Below, piece after piece: positions 1 through 6,727 of a stretch of DNA of 33,997 nucleotides. The notes under the pieces are model-generated. The model worked only from the letters and a program-made list of their open reading frames with translations, did no database searches and was not told where the DNA came from. Made by a program: the position numbers and the translations under genes. The stretch is from Phaffia rhodozyma (taxonomy: Eukaryota; Basidiomycota; Tremellomycetes; Cystofilobasidiales; Mrakiaceae), in contig JACGZH010000017.1 in NCBI GenBank assembly GCA_014706385.1, forward strand, positions 1 through 33,997. Reading direction: 5' to 3'. Each line of letters opens with the position of its first letter. Position 1 is the first letter of the stretch.

Positions 1-39
1 GGTGGAACGGTCGTCATGGCCGGCTGCCAGCTTGTATGC

Positions 40-136
40 ATCAGGAAATCGCGGGTTCGAACCCCGTCTTGGTCTAGTGGTCCCACCACCCATTCGCTCT
101 GGCCGAGTGGCCCAGCGGTAAGGCGTCTGACTACGA
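40..136 (+). tRNA. trnR-ACG: circularly permuted tRNA-Arg(ACG), unit A
   Basis: The 3' half comes first. It gives A38 (40), anticodon-stem strand TCAGG (41-45), a 5-nt variable loop, the T-arm GCGGG/TTCGAAC/CCCGT (51-67), acceptor strand CTTGGTC (68-74) and T73 (75). A 25-nt linker (76-100) with a 5-bp hairpin (77-89) follows. The 5' half then gives acceptor strand GGCCGAG (101-107), the D-arm with GG at 117-118, stem TCTGA (126-130), C32-T33, anticodon ACG (133-135) and A37 (136). The halves pair 7/7 in the acceptor stem (two G-U) and 5/5 in the anticodon stem (one G-U). The body matches eukaryotic tRNA-Arg. In known permuted genes the transcript is spliced into a circle, then cut at the mature ends. 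All four copies are identical here, which argues against a broken pseudogene. The leader of this copy lies outside the window. Confidence 0.9.
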
Positions 137-154
137 GGATCTTTGCCTTCTTTT
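137..154 (+). terminator. trailer stem arm and Pol III terminator of permuted tRNA-Arg
   Basis: Directly after the 5' half, ATCTTTGCCTT (139-149) is the exact complement of AAGGCAAAGAT, found in the leader of the same gene in units B-D. A TTTT run (151-154) then ends the transcript. The position fits a transcript that covers leader, 3' half, linker, 5' half and trailer. Confidence 0.75.
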
Positions 155-320
155 GTTTTGGTCTTTCTGTTGTGTTGACACTGTGTTGCTGGTGCATTGC
201 ATTGCATGGTTTGTTCTCGTTGTGTTCTACGCTATGTTTTTACTGTGTTGCCATTGTTATGCTGTTGTCTTTCTGCCATATGTCTTTTCCTCTTTCTATA
301 TTGATGCCTCTATCGTTGAC

Positions 321-452
321 GAAAAAAAAGAAGAAAAAAGAAGAAAAAGGGAAACGAAGGGAAAAGAAGGGAAAAAAGAAGGGAAAAAAAGAGGAAAAAA
401 GAGGACAAAGAAAAAACGGGAGAGGAAAAAGAAAAAGAAAAAAAAAAAAGAG
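321..452. repeat. long purine tract (A/G-rich), unit A
   Basis: Almost pure A and G on the plus strand, built of irregular GAAAA, GGGAAAA and GAGGAAAA motifs, 132 bases here. The matching tracts are 9934-10129, 19681-19885 and 29417-29629, so the length differs in every unit. The stretch from the permuted tRNA-Arg to tRNA-Pro (137-586) holds no gene: a T/G-rich segment, this tract, and a short ordinary spacer. Confidence 0.9.
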
Positions 453-586
453 TACACAGCATAGGGTACACGCGGACGCTATGTGGCGGGTAATCCTATG
501 AGTAGCACAGCCAAGTAACACAGCAACTGACACAGCAAGTAACCCTACACCGACCACGCCACCCGCCCAGACGGGCCGAACAAAAA
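453..586. other. non-tRNA spacer between purine tract and tRNA-Pro
   Basis: This block is conserved in all units and includes CATAGG near 460 facing CCTATG near 495, plus a repeated CACAGCAA motif. I see no tRNA arms, A-box or B-box, and no open frame of interest. Function unknown. Confidence 0.5.
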
Positions 587-679
587 GGCGCGATTCCGGG
601 ATTGAACCGAAGACCTCCAAGAGATGTGCACGGCAGAAGTGTGCCCAAACTTGGCGTGATACCACTACACCAATCACGC
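587..679 (-). tRNA. trnP-TGG: tRNA-Pro(TGG) with intron
   Basis: Read on the minus strand: acceptor GCGTGAT pairs with ATCGCGC; A-box region TGGTGTAGTGG; anticodon stem CCAAG/CTTGG around T-T-TGG-G37; T-arm loop TTCAATC. A 21-nt intron (623-643) sits between positions 37 and 38; it is 22 nt in units B-D. C73 (587) is usual for eukaryotic tRNA-Pro. The terminator is the A-run 582-586 on the plus strand. Confidence 0.95.
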
Positions 680-821
680 ACGATGGCAGCCCGTCAGCCC
701 GTCTGTCTCTCTGCCTGGCGGGGTGTGAGCATGCGGAGACAGCAAACACAGACAGCAAGGAAGGATCGACGCGACAGAAGGCAGAGAGAACGGAAGTGGG
801 CAAAAAGAAAAAGAGAAAGGA

Positions 822-931
822 CGACCGCTGTAGGATTTGAACCTACGCCTTCAGAGAAGAGTAGCTGTCGCGTCGTCCCACAGAGGGGACTCGTTCGAGG
901 CTACCGCGTTAGACCACTCCGCCAAACGGCC
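822..931 (-). tRNA. trnS-CGA: tRNA-Ser(CGA) with intron
   Basis: A class II tRNA with a long variable arm (CTTC/GAAG stem). Acceptor GGCCGTT pairs with AGCGGTC through G-U pairs at 2-71 and 6-67. Anticodon stem GTAGC/GCTAC frames C-T-CGA-A37. A 27-nt intron (867-893) lies between 37 and 38. G73 (822) is the usual serine discriminator. The T-run terminator corresponds to A's at 808-812. Confidence 0.95.
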
Positions 932-1087
932 TTGGATGGACGCCGCTCGGTGAGCGGTGAGCACAAGCCGGTGGGCAGCAGACCAAGAGAAGACACACAG
1001 AACACGACACACAACATGCCATATGAAATGCAACGAAATCAAATACGCCAAGATAAAACAAACACACCGAAACACACCAAAAAGAGA

Positions 1088-1169
1088 TGGAGACTCCGGG
1101 AATCGAACCCAGGAATGACACATGATCGACAGTGCGAAGCGTCCAGTTTACCAACTAGCCTAAATCCCC
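1088..1169 (-). tRNA. trnA-CGC: tRNA-Ala(CGC) with intron
   Basis: Acceptor GGGGATT/AGTCTCC has the G3-U70 pair that marks alanine tRNAs, which supports reading the anticodon as CGC. Stem GACGC/GTGTC contains one G-U. A 10-nt intron (1123-1132) follows A37. The D-stem is weak, with one mismatch. The T-loop is TTCGATT and the discriminator A. The terminator A-run is 1079-1083. Confidence 0.9.
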
Positions 1170-1203
1170 AGCTGCCCTGCCCCCCCGGCCGGGACAAAAG
1201 GAA

Positions 1204-1302
1204 TGATGAAGACGAGATTTGAACTCGCGCCATTACTGACTGCGGTCTGGACTCGGAAGAGAGACCTAAACACAGCGCCTTAGACCACTCGGCCACTTCA
1301 CC
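1204..1302 (-). tRNA. trnL-TAG: tRNA-Leu(TAG) with intron
   Basis: Class II tRNA. Acceptor GGTGAAG/CTTCATC; D-loop AGTGGTCTAA typical of Leu; anticodon stem CTGTG/CGCAG around T-T-TAG-G37; short variable arm; T-arm GCGAG/CTCGT. The intron is 19 nt (1246-1264). A73 is the leucine discriminator. The body closely matches tRNA-Leu(AAG) at 2008-2100, so the two are probably paralogues. The terminator is the A-run 1196-1199. Confidence 0.95.
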
Positions 1303-1318
1303 AGCATGCTTTCCCTGC

Positions 1319-1379
1319 GTTTGTGGTGTTGTTTGTGGTGTCGTTTGTGGTGTGTGGTGTGGTGTGGTGCTGTGCTTTG
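1319..1379. repeat. GT-rich 12-base repeat in spacer
   Basis: Copies of GTTTGTGGTGTT and shortened forms. Units C (20754-20814) and D (30498-30558) match unit A in length, while unit B (10997-11090) is expanded. Confidence 0.85.
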
Positions 1380-1501
1380 TGCGGAACCCTAACGAGCACG
1401 CGTCGACCAGACGCCCGCCGGGGCGACAGGGAAGGATACAACAGAAAAAGAAGAAGAAGAAATGAACGGAAATGAACGGAGAATAAAAAAAAAGAAGAAT
1501 G

Positions 1502-1574
1502 TTCCTGCTAGCCGATTTGAACGACTGACCTCGACATTACTAGTGTCGCGCTCTACCAACTGAGCTAAGAAGGA
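1502..1574 (-). tRNA. trnT-AGT: tRNA-Thr(AGT)
   Basis: No intron. Acceptor TCCTTCT/AGCAGGA carries a T5-C68 mismatch kept in all four units. D-arm GCTC/GAGC, anticodon stem CGACA/TGTCG with loop CTAGTAA, T-loop TTCAAAT, A73. AGT would be read as INN after A34 editing, as in other eukaryotes. The terminator A-run is 1485-1493. Confidence 0.94.
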
Positions 1575-1765
1575 CGGTTGGTGTCCACCGAGCGCGTCGG
1601 TACGTCCTTCGTGTCCTGCCCCTGTGTCGGCACAGACGCACTGCTCGTCCGAACGGCAGCACACACCATCATCGCACCAGCCGGCGAGACCGAACACGGA
1701 CGATCGGCAGATGTGCACCCGCCAGCACAGAGCCGATCGGTGTGTGGGACGAGAAAAAAAAAGGA

Positions 1766-1836
1766 TACAACCGCGGGGAATCGAACCCCGGCCTAGTGCA
1801 TGGCAAGCACCAATGATACCATTTCACCACAGCTGT
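1766..1836 (-). tRNA. trnG-GCC: tRNA-Gly(GCC)
   Basis: No intron. Acceptor ACAGCTG/CGGTTGT, anticodon stem GGTGC/GCACT around loop TTGCCAT, T-arm CGGGG/CCCCG with loop TTCGATT, A73. The first pair is A1-U72 rather than the G1-C72 common in Gly tRNAs. The terminator A-run is 1754-1762. Confidence 0.95.
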
Positions 1837-2007
1837 TGGATGCTGTACGGTCTGTTCATTCAGTCCACAGTCCAAAACGGACCGGCAGACAGCAAGGGGG
1901 TGTGGCAGTGTTGCAACGTGGCATCATACTACCATGGCACCGCACCTGAGAGCACAGCCCGGCCAGGCAGACCCGAGAGGCACGGCCCGTGCCGGCCGGA
2001 CAAAAAG

Positions 2008-2100
2008 TGATGAGGGCGAGATTCGAACTCGCGCCATTACTGACTGCGGGGCATAGAAAGAGCCTTAACACAGCGCCTTAGACCACTCGGCCACCTCACC
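2008..2100 (-). tRNA. trnL-AAG: tRNA-Leu(AAG) with intron
   Basis: Class II tRNA. Acceptor GGTGAGG/CCTCATC, anticodon stem CTGTG/CGCAG around T-T-AAG-G37, 13-nt intron (2050-2062), variable arm and T-arm nearly the same as in tRNA-Leu(TAG), A73. The terminator A-run is 2002-2006. Confidence 0.95.
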
Positions 2101-2309
2101 TGGATGAAGGCCTGTCCGGCCGGTCGGCCAGTGTGCTCGCAGCAGCCGGCCTGTCTCGGTGCAACACATGGTGTGTGATGTGGTGGGCAGGACGGAGCAT
2201 GACCGAGAGGAGCAGAGCGAAAGAAGAGAGTGCAAAAAAGGCAGCGGGCGGAAAAAAAAAAAAAGACTACCAAAAAACACAAAAAACACACAAAAACGAC
2301 ACAAAAAAG

Positions 2310-2382
2310 TGGAGATTGTAAGAATCGAACTCACGACCTCAACCATGCTAAGATTGCGCTCTGCCAACTGAGCTAAATCCCC
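2310..2382 (-). tRNA. trnA-AGC: tRNA-Ala(AGC)
   Basis: No intron. Acceptor GGGGATT/AATCTCC with the alanine G3-U70 pair; D-arm GCTC/GAGC; anticodon stem CAATC/GGTTG with loop TTAGCAT; T-arm GTGAG/CTTAC; A73. The terminator A-run is 2303-2308. Confidence 0.96.
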
Positions 2383-2549
2383 GTGTGTGTCTGTCTGTCC
2401 GTGCTACCAGCCCAGATCGTCAGACATGCCCGCGCGACCCACCAGCCGACCCACCTCTCACCTCTGTTCAACCCTCCATGCACCCTTCCACCGTCGACGG
2501 CCCACCAAGCGCACACCAAGCCAGCAAACAAAAACACAAAGAACGAAAA

Positions 2550-2574
2550 CAGAAACAGAAACAGAAACAGAAAC
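2550..2574. repeat. CAGAAA microsatellite
   Basis: Four copies of a 6-base repeat in unit A and five in B (12259-12289), C (21985-22015) and D (31729-31759). It lies in the transcription-downstream spacer of tRNA-Lys. Confidence 0.9.
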
Positions 2575-2606
2575 AAAAAATCACACCGACACACAAAAAC
2601 GAAGCT

Positions 2607-2700
2607 AGCCCCATGGGGGGGTCGAACCCCCAGCCTTCAGATGCCAACTGTCAAGAGACTGGGTAAGAGTCTGACGCTCTACCGATTGAGCTAACAGGGC
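2607..2700 (-). tRNA. trnK-CTT: tRNA-Lys(CTT) with intron
   Basis: Acceptor GCCCTGT/ATGGGGC, D-arm GCTC/GAGC, anticodon stem TCAGA/TCTGA around C-T-CTT-A37, 21-nt intron (2643-2663), T-arm GGGGG/CCCCC with loop TTCGACC. The discriminator is T (2607), unlike the purine usual for Lys. The terminator A-run is 2595-2599. Confidence 0.95.
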
Positions 2701-2868
2701 GGTTATAGTCCCCAGCCCGGCCCGTACCCCTAGACACCAACGCCGCCACCCAACTAGCCCCTCCCACGCCCCGGTCGTGTGCCTCAGAGTCTTGCCGCCG
2801 TCCGCCCAGTGTCTTGTACTGCCACCGCCTCCGCCCCCGCCACGCGCACAAAAAAAAAATGACAAAAA

Positions 2869-2940
2869 TGAGATGTAGGTGAATCGAACACCTGTCTCCA
2901 GAATGGAAATCTGGAATAATAACCATTATACGAACATCCC
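2869..2940 (-). tRNA. trnG-TCC: tRNA-Gly(TCC)
   Basis: No intron. Acceptor GGGATGT/ACATCTC, anticodon stem CCAGA/TCTGG with loop TTTCCAT, 4-nt variable loop, T-arm AGGTG/CACCT with loop TTCGATT, A73. The terminator A-run is 2864-2868. Confidence 0.94.
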
Positions 2941-3032
2941 GTTGATGGGAGGGTCCACATACATCAGTCCTATACCCTGCGCATACAGTGCACACTCTAC
3001 AGCCCGCCAGCATACCAAGCGTCTCACGTGTA

Positions 3033-3106
3033 CACCCACATTCTCACCCACCTTCTCACTCACATTCTCACTCACACCCCACTCACACCCCACTCACACC
3101 CCAACC
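3033..3106. repeat. CACTCACACCCC-type spacer repeat
   Basis: C/A-rich repeats with CACATTCTCAC and CACTCACACCCC motifs. Units B-D have a rearranged version containing CAACCACACCCC. No gene signal. Confidence 0.8.
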
Positions 3107-3128
3107 ACGCCCGCCGCAAAAAAAGAGA

Positions 3129-3214
3129 AACCCCGCCTGGGGATTGAACCCAGAATCTTCACCTCTCTCACCAGACAGTAGGAAGGAGACGCGTTACCAT
3201 TCTGCCAACGGGGC
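3129..3214 (-). tRNA. trnR-CCT: tRNA-Arg(CCT) with intron
   Basis: Acceptor GCCCCGT/GCGGGGT has G1-U72, as animal tRNA-Arg(CCT) also does. Stem TCTCC/GGTGA contains a T29-T41 mismatch in all copies, around T-T-CCT-A37. The 14-nt intron is 3165-3178. T-arm CTGGG/CCCAG, T73. The terminator A-run is 3118-3124. The anticodon stem is the weak point of the call. Confidence 0.86.
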
Positions 3215-3303
3215 GTGTGTGTGCCCGGGCAGGGTGCACTCGCTCTACGCCGCCCACACTCCCGCACACTCCCGCACCCACACACACCTCACGCACCCCA
3301 TCC

Positions 3304-3385
3304 GGACAGATGGCCGAGCGGTCTAAGGCGTCAGACTCAAGTTCTGATATCGCAAGATGCGGGGGTTCGAATCCCCCTCTGTTCA
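3304..3385 (+). tRNA. trnL-CAA: tRNA-Leu(CAA)
   Basis: Class II, no intron. Acceptor GGACAGA/TCTGTTC, Leu-type D-loop, anticodon stem TCAGA/TCTGA with loop CTCAAGT, variable arm ATC/GAT, T-arm GGGGG/CCCCC, A73. Terminator TTTT 3388-3391. First of five plus-strand genes in a row. In many eukaryotes this tRNA has an intron; here it has none. Confidence 0.96.
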
Positions 3386-3534
3386 TCTTTTGCCCCCCGC
3401 CGAGAGATTCCGTGTGGTTTTGCAACCAAGACTCTGTTTCTGATAGCATCATACCAGACCTCACCTCGCCGCACCTCACCGCACCGCACCGCACTTCGCC
3501 CCACCGGCCGACACACCACGCCTCCATCCCACAC

Positions 3535-3606
3535 GGGCTTATGGTGTAGTGGTATCACATTCGCTTTGCATGCGAAAGGCCGCGGGTTCAATCCCTGCTG
3601 GGTCCA
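3535..3606 (+). tRNA. trnA-TGC: tRNA-Ala(TGC)
   Basis: No intron. Acceptor GGGCTTA/TGGGTCC includes the alanine G3-U70 pair. A-box TGGTGTAGTGG, anticodon stem TTCGC/GCGAA with loop TTTGCAT, T-arm GCGGG/CCTGC, A73. Terminator TTTTT 3608-3612. Confidence 0.96.
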
Positions 3607-3680
3607 CTTTTTGCCGTCCGGTCGGAAGCATGCTGACCGGCGGCCACCCGCTCACAGCCTACCGCACGACGGAGCAGGCT

Positions 3681-3720
3681 GCACACGACTGCGCACGACT
3701 GCAGACGACTGCAGACGACT
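3681..3720. repeat. GCAGACGACT 10-base repeat
   Basis: Four imperfect direct copies in the spacer between tRNA-Ala(TGC) and tRNA-Glu(TTC), kept in all units. No gene signal. Confidence 0.85.
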
Positions 3721-3746
3721 CGACCGATTCGGCGTGCTTGTACTAG

Positions 3747-3819
3747 TCCTCATTGGTCAAACGGTTTACGATATCAGCTTTTCACGCTGAGGACCCGGGT
3801 TCGACTCCCGGATGGGGAA
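3747..3819 (+). tRNA. trnE-TTC: tRNA-Glu(TTC)
   Basis: No intron. Acceptor TCCTCAT/ATGGGGA, anticodon stem TCAGC/GCTGA with loop TTTTCAC, 4-nt variable loop, T-arm CCGGG/CCCGG, A73. The U1-A72 start is usual for eukaryotic Glu tRNAs. Terminator TTTTT 3826-3830. Confidence 0.96.
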
Positions 3820-4010
3820 CGATCCTTTTTGTTTTCTCCCCGGGCTGCCTCGTCTGAGGGCCAGCTTGTCGGCAGGCATGGTCCCGGTGTCGCACGATCG
3901 GGCTGATGGGCCGGCCGACCGATGGACACACAGCGGCGGGCGGGCAGACGGCGGAGCGAGCGGTGCCTGGTCGATGAGTAGGATACTGGGCAGAGACCGG
4001 CAGTCATCAG

Positions 4011-4082
4011 AGTTGCATGGTGTAACGGTTATCACTTGAGTCTAACACACTCACGACCCCAGTTCGACTCTGGGTGCGACTA
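4011..4082 (+). tRNA. trnV-AAC: tRNA-Val(AAC)
   Basis: No intron. Acceptor AGTTGCA/TGCGACT, A-box TGGTGTAACGG, anticodon stem TGAGT/ACTCA with loop CTAACAC, T-arm CCCAG/CTGGG, A73. Terminator TTTTT 4086-4090, at the start of a long T/C-rich repeat. Confidence 0.95.
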
Positions 4083-4085
4083 CTC

Positions 4086-4188
4086 TTTTTGTTCTTTTTG
4101 CTCTTTTTTCTTGCTCTTTTTTCTTGCTCTTTTTTCTTGCTCTTTTTTCCTGTTCTTTTTTCTGCTCCTTTGTTCCTTTTGTTTTCTC
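4086..4188. repeat. pyrimidine repeat CTCTTTTTTCTTG
   Basis: Tandem CTCTTTTTTCTTG-type units after tRNA-Val(AAC). They contain many T-runs that could act as back-up Pol III terminators. Units C and D have one more GTTCTTTTT unit. Confidence 0.85.
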
Positions 4189-4354
4189 TGTGCAGATGCA
4201 GCATCTGTGACGCCGGCCTGGTCGCACCGGGCGATGTTGCGTCCACAGCTGCCACTACTCGATCGCAGGACGACAAAGCGGCTGCCACTGTGCTGTGTGC
4301 ATGTGTGCAAGCGTGCCTGTGGATGATCTGTCCGATGGCGCGGCAGCCTCATAC

Positions 4355-4427
4355 GGAGTTATAGCACAGCGGTAGTTGCGGCTGGTTGCAACCCAGCAGG
4401 TCCCTGGTTCAATCCCGGGTGACTCCT
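4355..4427 (+). tRNA. trnC-GCA: tRNA-Cys(GCA)
   Basis: No intron. Acceptor GGAGTTA/TGACTCC, anticodon stem GCTGG/CCAGC with loop TTGCAAC, T-arm CCTGG/CCGGG with loop TTCAATC. T73 (4427) is the standard cysteine discriminator and begins the terminator T-run 4427-4432. Confidence 0.96.
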
Positions 4428-4570
4428 TTTTTCTTGCCGGCCGAGCATGCTGGTGGAAGATGGATGATGTCCATCGCAAGAACATACCAAGAACACGCAC
4501 ACCTCATGGACGGCAGAAGACGAGAGGGGAAGTACTGCACAGGAAAGGGAGAGGGAAAAAAAATGAGGAG

Positions 4571-4610
4571 ACGAAAAGACGACAAAAAGACGACAAAAAG
4601 ACGACAAAAA
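4571..4610. repeat. AAAAAGACGAC repeat before tRNA-Asn
   Basis: Tandem 11-base repeat. On the minus strand each unit supplies a TTTTT run, so it acts as a row of possible terminators for the minus-strand tRNA-Asn. Confidence 0.85.
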
Positions 4611-4612
4611 GA

Positions 4613-4685
4613 CTGCCCCGTACGGGCTCGAACCGTAGACCTTGGAGTTAACAGCTCCACGCTCTACCAACTGAGCTACAGGGCA
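4613..4685 (-). tRNA. trnN-GTT: tRNA-Asn(GTT)
   Basis: No intron. Acceptor TGCCCTG/CGGGGCA, D-arm GCTC/GAGC, anticodon stem TGGAG/CTCCA with loop CTGTTAA, T-arm TACGG/CCGTA, G73. The terminator A-run is 4606-4610. Confidence 0.96.
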
Positions 4686-4880
4686 TGGGATGGTCGCCTG
4701 CTGTGTCCGAGCACTCAGAGAGCACACGCCGACGGTCAGTGCCCAGCATGTTTTGCCTGCCGCGTCAGCACACACACCGACCCGGCTGAGACCGACCGAG
4801 TGAGTGCCAGCCGGACGGCCCGACGGCCCGACAGCCACCCAGACGGGCCATGGCCTGATGGACGGCGCTGACTGTCACCG

Positions 4881-4966
4881 GCCGTCATAGCTCAATTGGT
4901 GGAGCGTATGACTGAAGACATCTGTCCGCAATCATAAGGTCGCCTGTTCGATTCAGGCTGACGGCA
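4881..4966 (+). tRNA. trnF-GAA: tRNA-Phe(GAA) with intron
   Basis: Acceptor GCCGTCA/TGACGGC pairs perfectly. D-arm GCTC/GAGC, stem TATGA/TCATA around C-T-GAA-G37, 13-nt intron (4918-4930), T-arm GCCTG/CAGGC, A73. The nine-T terminator is 4971-4979. Confidence 0.96.
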
Positions 4967-5188
4967 TCCCTTTTTTTTTCCGGTCCTCGCTCTGTGTGTC
5001 AGTGAGGATGGCTTCGATGGTGTGGCCGTCTTTTTTTTTGTTTGGGCTGGCTGCCCGGTGTGTGCGTACTATGCATACATGAACGACAACCATAGACACA
5101 CATAGGCAAAGGCATAGAAGAGAAGAAGAAGAAAAAAAAAAGCAAAAAGAGCAAAGGCCACGGTGGCAAAGTACAGGGTGCAAAAGAA

Positions 5189-5271
5189 AGCTGTCTGCAG
5201 GATTCGAACCTGCGCCCTCAAAGAGGAAGAGATTTCTAATCTCTCATCGTAGACCACTTGATTAAGACAGC
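5189..5271 (-). tRNA. trnS-AGA: tRNA-Ser(AGA)
   Basis: Class II, no intron. Acceptor GCTGTCT/AGACAGC, anticodon stem AGAGA/TCTCT with loop TTAGAAA, variable arm CCTC/GAGG, T-arm GCAGG/CCTGC. T73 (5189) differs from the G73 seen in tRNA-Ser(CGA). The terminator A-run is 5182-5185. Confidence 0.94.
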
Positions 5272-5571
5272 GTATGGTCTCGGTCTGCCGATCGACTGCC
5301 CATAGCCTGTGCTCAACAGCCATCCAGCCAGTTGGTCTGCCCAGCGCACACGTGTCGGCGTGCTGTGCTGTGCTGTGCTGTGCTCGGTGCGTCTTTCGGA
5401 GCGTGTGCTGCCAAACATGCGCCGTCAAAGAGAGCAAAAGAAAAAGAAAGAGAAAAAGAAGGAGACATACAGACCAAAGAAAAAAAGATAACGATCGATG
5501 GCCGTCGACGGACAAACACAACAAAGCAAGACAACCATACAGCTGTACAGCAAAAGAGAATGGAAAGAAAA
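5272..5571. other. gene-free spacer with GTGCT repeat
   Basis: Long spacer between tRNA-Ser(AGA) and tRNA-Asp. It holds a GTGCT pentamer repeat around 5360-5382 and A/G-rich stretches. I see no tRNA arms on either strand. The same region lies after 15042 and 24778. Confidence 0.6.
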
Positions 5572-5631
5572 AATGCAAATGCAGATGCAAATGCAAATGC
5601 AAATGCAAATGCAAGTACAAATGCAAGTACA
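5572..5631. repeat. ATGCAA hexamer microsatellite
   Basis: Tandem ATGCAA units with a few GTACAA variants. Units B (about 15343-15396) and C (about 25079-25132) are one unit shorter. Confidence 0.88.
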
Positions 5632-5658
5632 AAAGAGAGGAGCAAAAGGCAAAAAGTG

Positions 5659-5730
5659 CTCCCGGACGGGGAGTCGAACCCCGGTCTCCCGCGTGACAGG
5701 CGGAAATCATAACCGTTAGACCATCCAAGA
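5659..5730 (-). tRNA. trnD-GTC: tRNA-Asp(GTC)
   Basis: No intron. Acceptor TCTTGGA/TCCGGGA (two G-U), anticodon stem TCCGC/GCGGG with loop CTGTCAC, 4-nt variable loop, T-arm CGGGG/CCCCG, G73 as usual for Asp. The terminator A-run is 5651-5655. Confidence 0.96.
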
Positions 5731-5960
5731 GTCGGTTGATTGTCAGCCTTGTCCGCTCGCCAGGTGGCTGGACAGCTGGCCGGTGCATGCACCCCATACC
5801 GTGCATTCAACCACACAGTACCCGAAGGCACACACCAGCGCTGATACCAGTGGTCAGAACGGACATACAAAAACAAGACGAAACAGAAAGACGAAAGGAA
5901 AGAAGGACAAGGAATAAAAGAAAAAAAGAAACGAGAGCAAAAGAAAAGACCAAAAGAGAG

Positions 5961-6032
5961 ATCCCCAACCGGGAGTCGAACCCGGGCCTACCGCGTGAGA
6001 GGCGGTTATCATAGCCGTTAGACAATTGAGGA
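5961..6032 (-). tRNA. trnE-CTC: tRNA-Glu(CTC)
   Basis: No intron. Acceptor TCCTCAA/TTGGGGA, anticodon stem ACCGC/GCGGT with loop CTCTCAC, T-arm CCGGG/CCCGG. T73, whereas tRNA-Glu(TTC) in the same unit has A73. The terminator A-run is 5952-5955. Confidence 0.95.
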
Positions 6033-6241
6033 CTTGATGGCTGTCATCCGTGTCCAGACAGCTTGTCCAGACAGCTTGTCCATGCGTCAGAGACGTCTCC
6101 ACCGGGTGCACACATCGCTTGTCTGCTGCCGAGAAAGTGGCGGAGAGTGGCAAAAAGTGAGTGAAAAGTGGCAGAAAACAACGAAGAGCGACAGGAAGCG
6201 CTCGGGAAAAGGAAACAAAGAACGAAAGGAAAAGGAAAAAA

Positions 6242-6328
6242 GGCACGCTCCCAGGATTGAACTGAGGACCTCCATGAGACAAGGCGCAAAGACCCTAACA
6301 TGGCGCGATACCACTACACCAAGCATGC
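6242..6328 (-). tRNA. trnP-AGG: tRNA-Pro(AGG) with intron
   Basis: Acceptor GCATGCT/AGCGTGC, A-box TGGTGTAGTGG, anticodon stem CCATG/CATGG around T-T-AGG-G37, 15-nt intron (6278-6292), T-arm CTCAG/CTGGG, C73. Same family as Pro(TGG) and Pro(CGG). The terminator A-run is 6236-6241. Confidence 0.95.
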
Positions 6329-6584
6329 ACGATGCCTCCCAGCCCAGCCCAGACACCATAGGCCCATGTCTGGTCGGACACTGTCCAGCACAGCCGGGTG
6401 TATATCTGCGTTCCCATCGTCGCCACCGCACCACCACATCGTCACACCGTCACAACACTGCATCGCTCACCATGGAGCGTGCCAGTCGACAACAATGCCA
6501 CACAGACCGCAACGGTCGAGAACAGGAGGGGTGCAAAAAAGATGGCAAAAAAAGATGGCGAAAATTAGAAAAAGAAAGAAAAAG

Positions 6585-6658
6585 TGATCAATGAGGGGGT
6601 CGAACCCGCGACCTTGGCGTTATTAGCACCACGCTCTAACCAACTGAGCTAATCGATC
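6585..6658 (-). tRNA. trnI-AAT: tRNA-Ile(AAT)
   Basis: No intron. Acceptor GATCGAT/ATTGATC, D-arm GCTC/GAGC, anticodon arm TGGTG-CTAATAA-CGCCA as in animal tRNA-Ile(AAT), T-loop TTCGACC. T-stem GCGGG/CCCTC has one mismatch (50-64) in all copies. A73. The terminator A-run is 6579-6583. Confidence 0.95.
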
Positions 6659-6727
6659 CGATGACTGTCAGGCCCACCCGGCAGACCATGGCCAGGTGTA
6701 CCGTCGGTCGCACCAGTCGATGGTGTG

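Noticed and set aside
1..75. An ordinary, non-permuted tRNA ending at the T-arm 51-67, starting with GGCAAAG in the leader
   Set aside because: D-arm-like and anticodon-like segments exist in the leader, but the stem GCCGG has no 3' partner, even when an intron is allowed, and the acceptor stem has a mismatch. The downstream half 101-136 pairs far better and gives a complete tRNA-Arg.
459..501. CATAGG...CCTATG inverted repeat
   Set aside because: Only six bases per arm with a long loop, and competing pairings exist. No promoter boxes, so not called as a non-coding RNA.
1380..1395. Telomere-like AACCCTAA/AACCCTAG pieces here and near 7670, 9536 and 540
   Set aside because: Each is a single copy in unrelated spacers, with no tandem run of telomere repeats.
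5069..5806. Long minus-strand open frame of 245 codons
   Set aside because: It runs through tRNA-Ser(AGA), tRNA-Asp and a microsatellite. The amino acids are repetitive (LHLHLH, FFFLLLL), as expected from translated simple repeats. Similar frames at 12743-13516 and 28578-29195 also cross tRNA genes.
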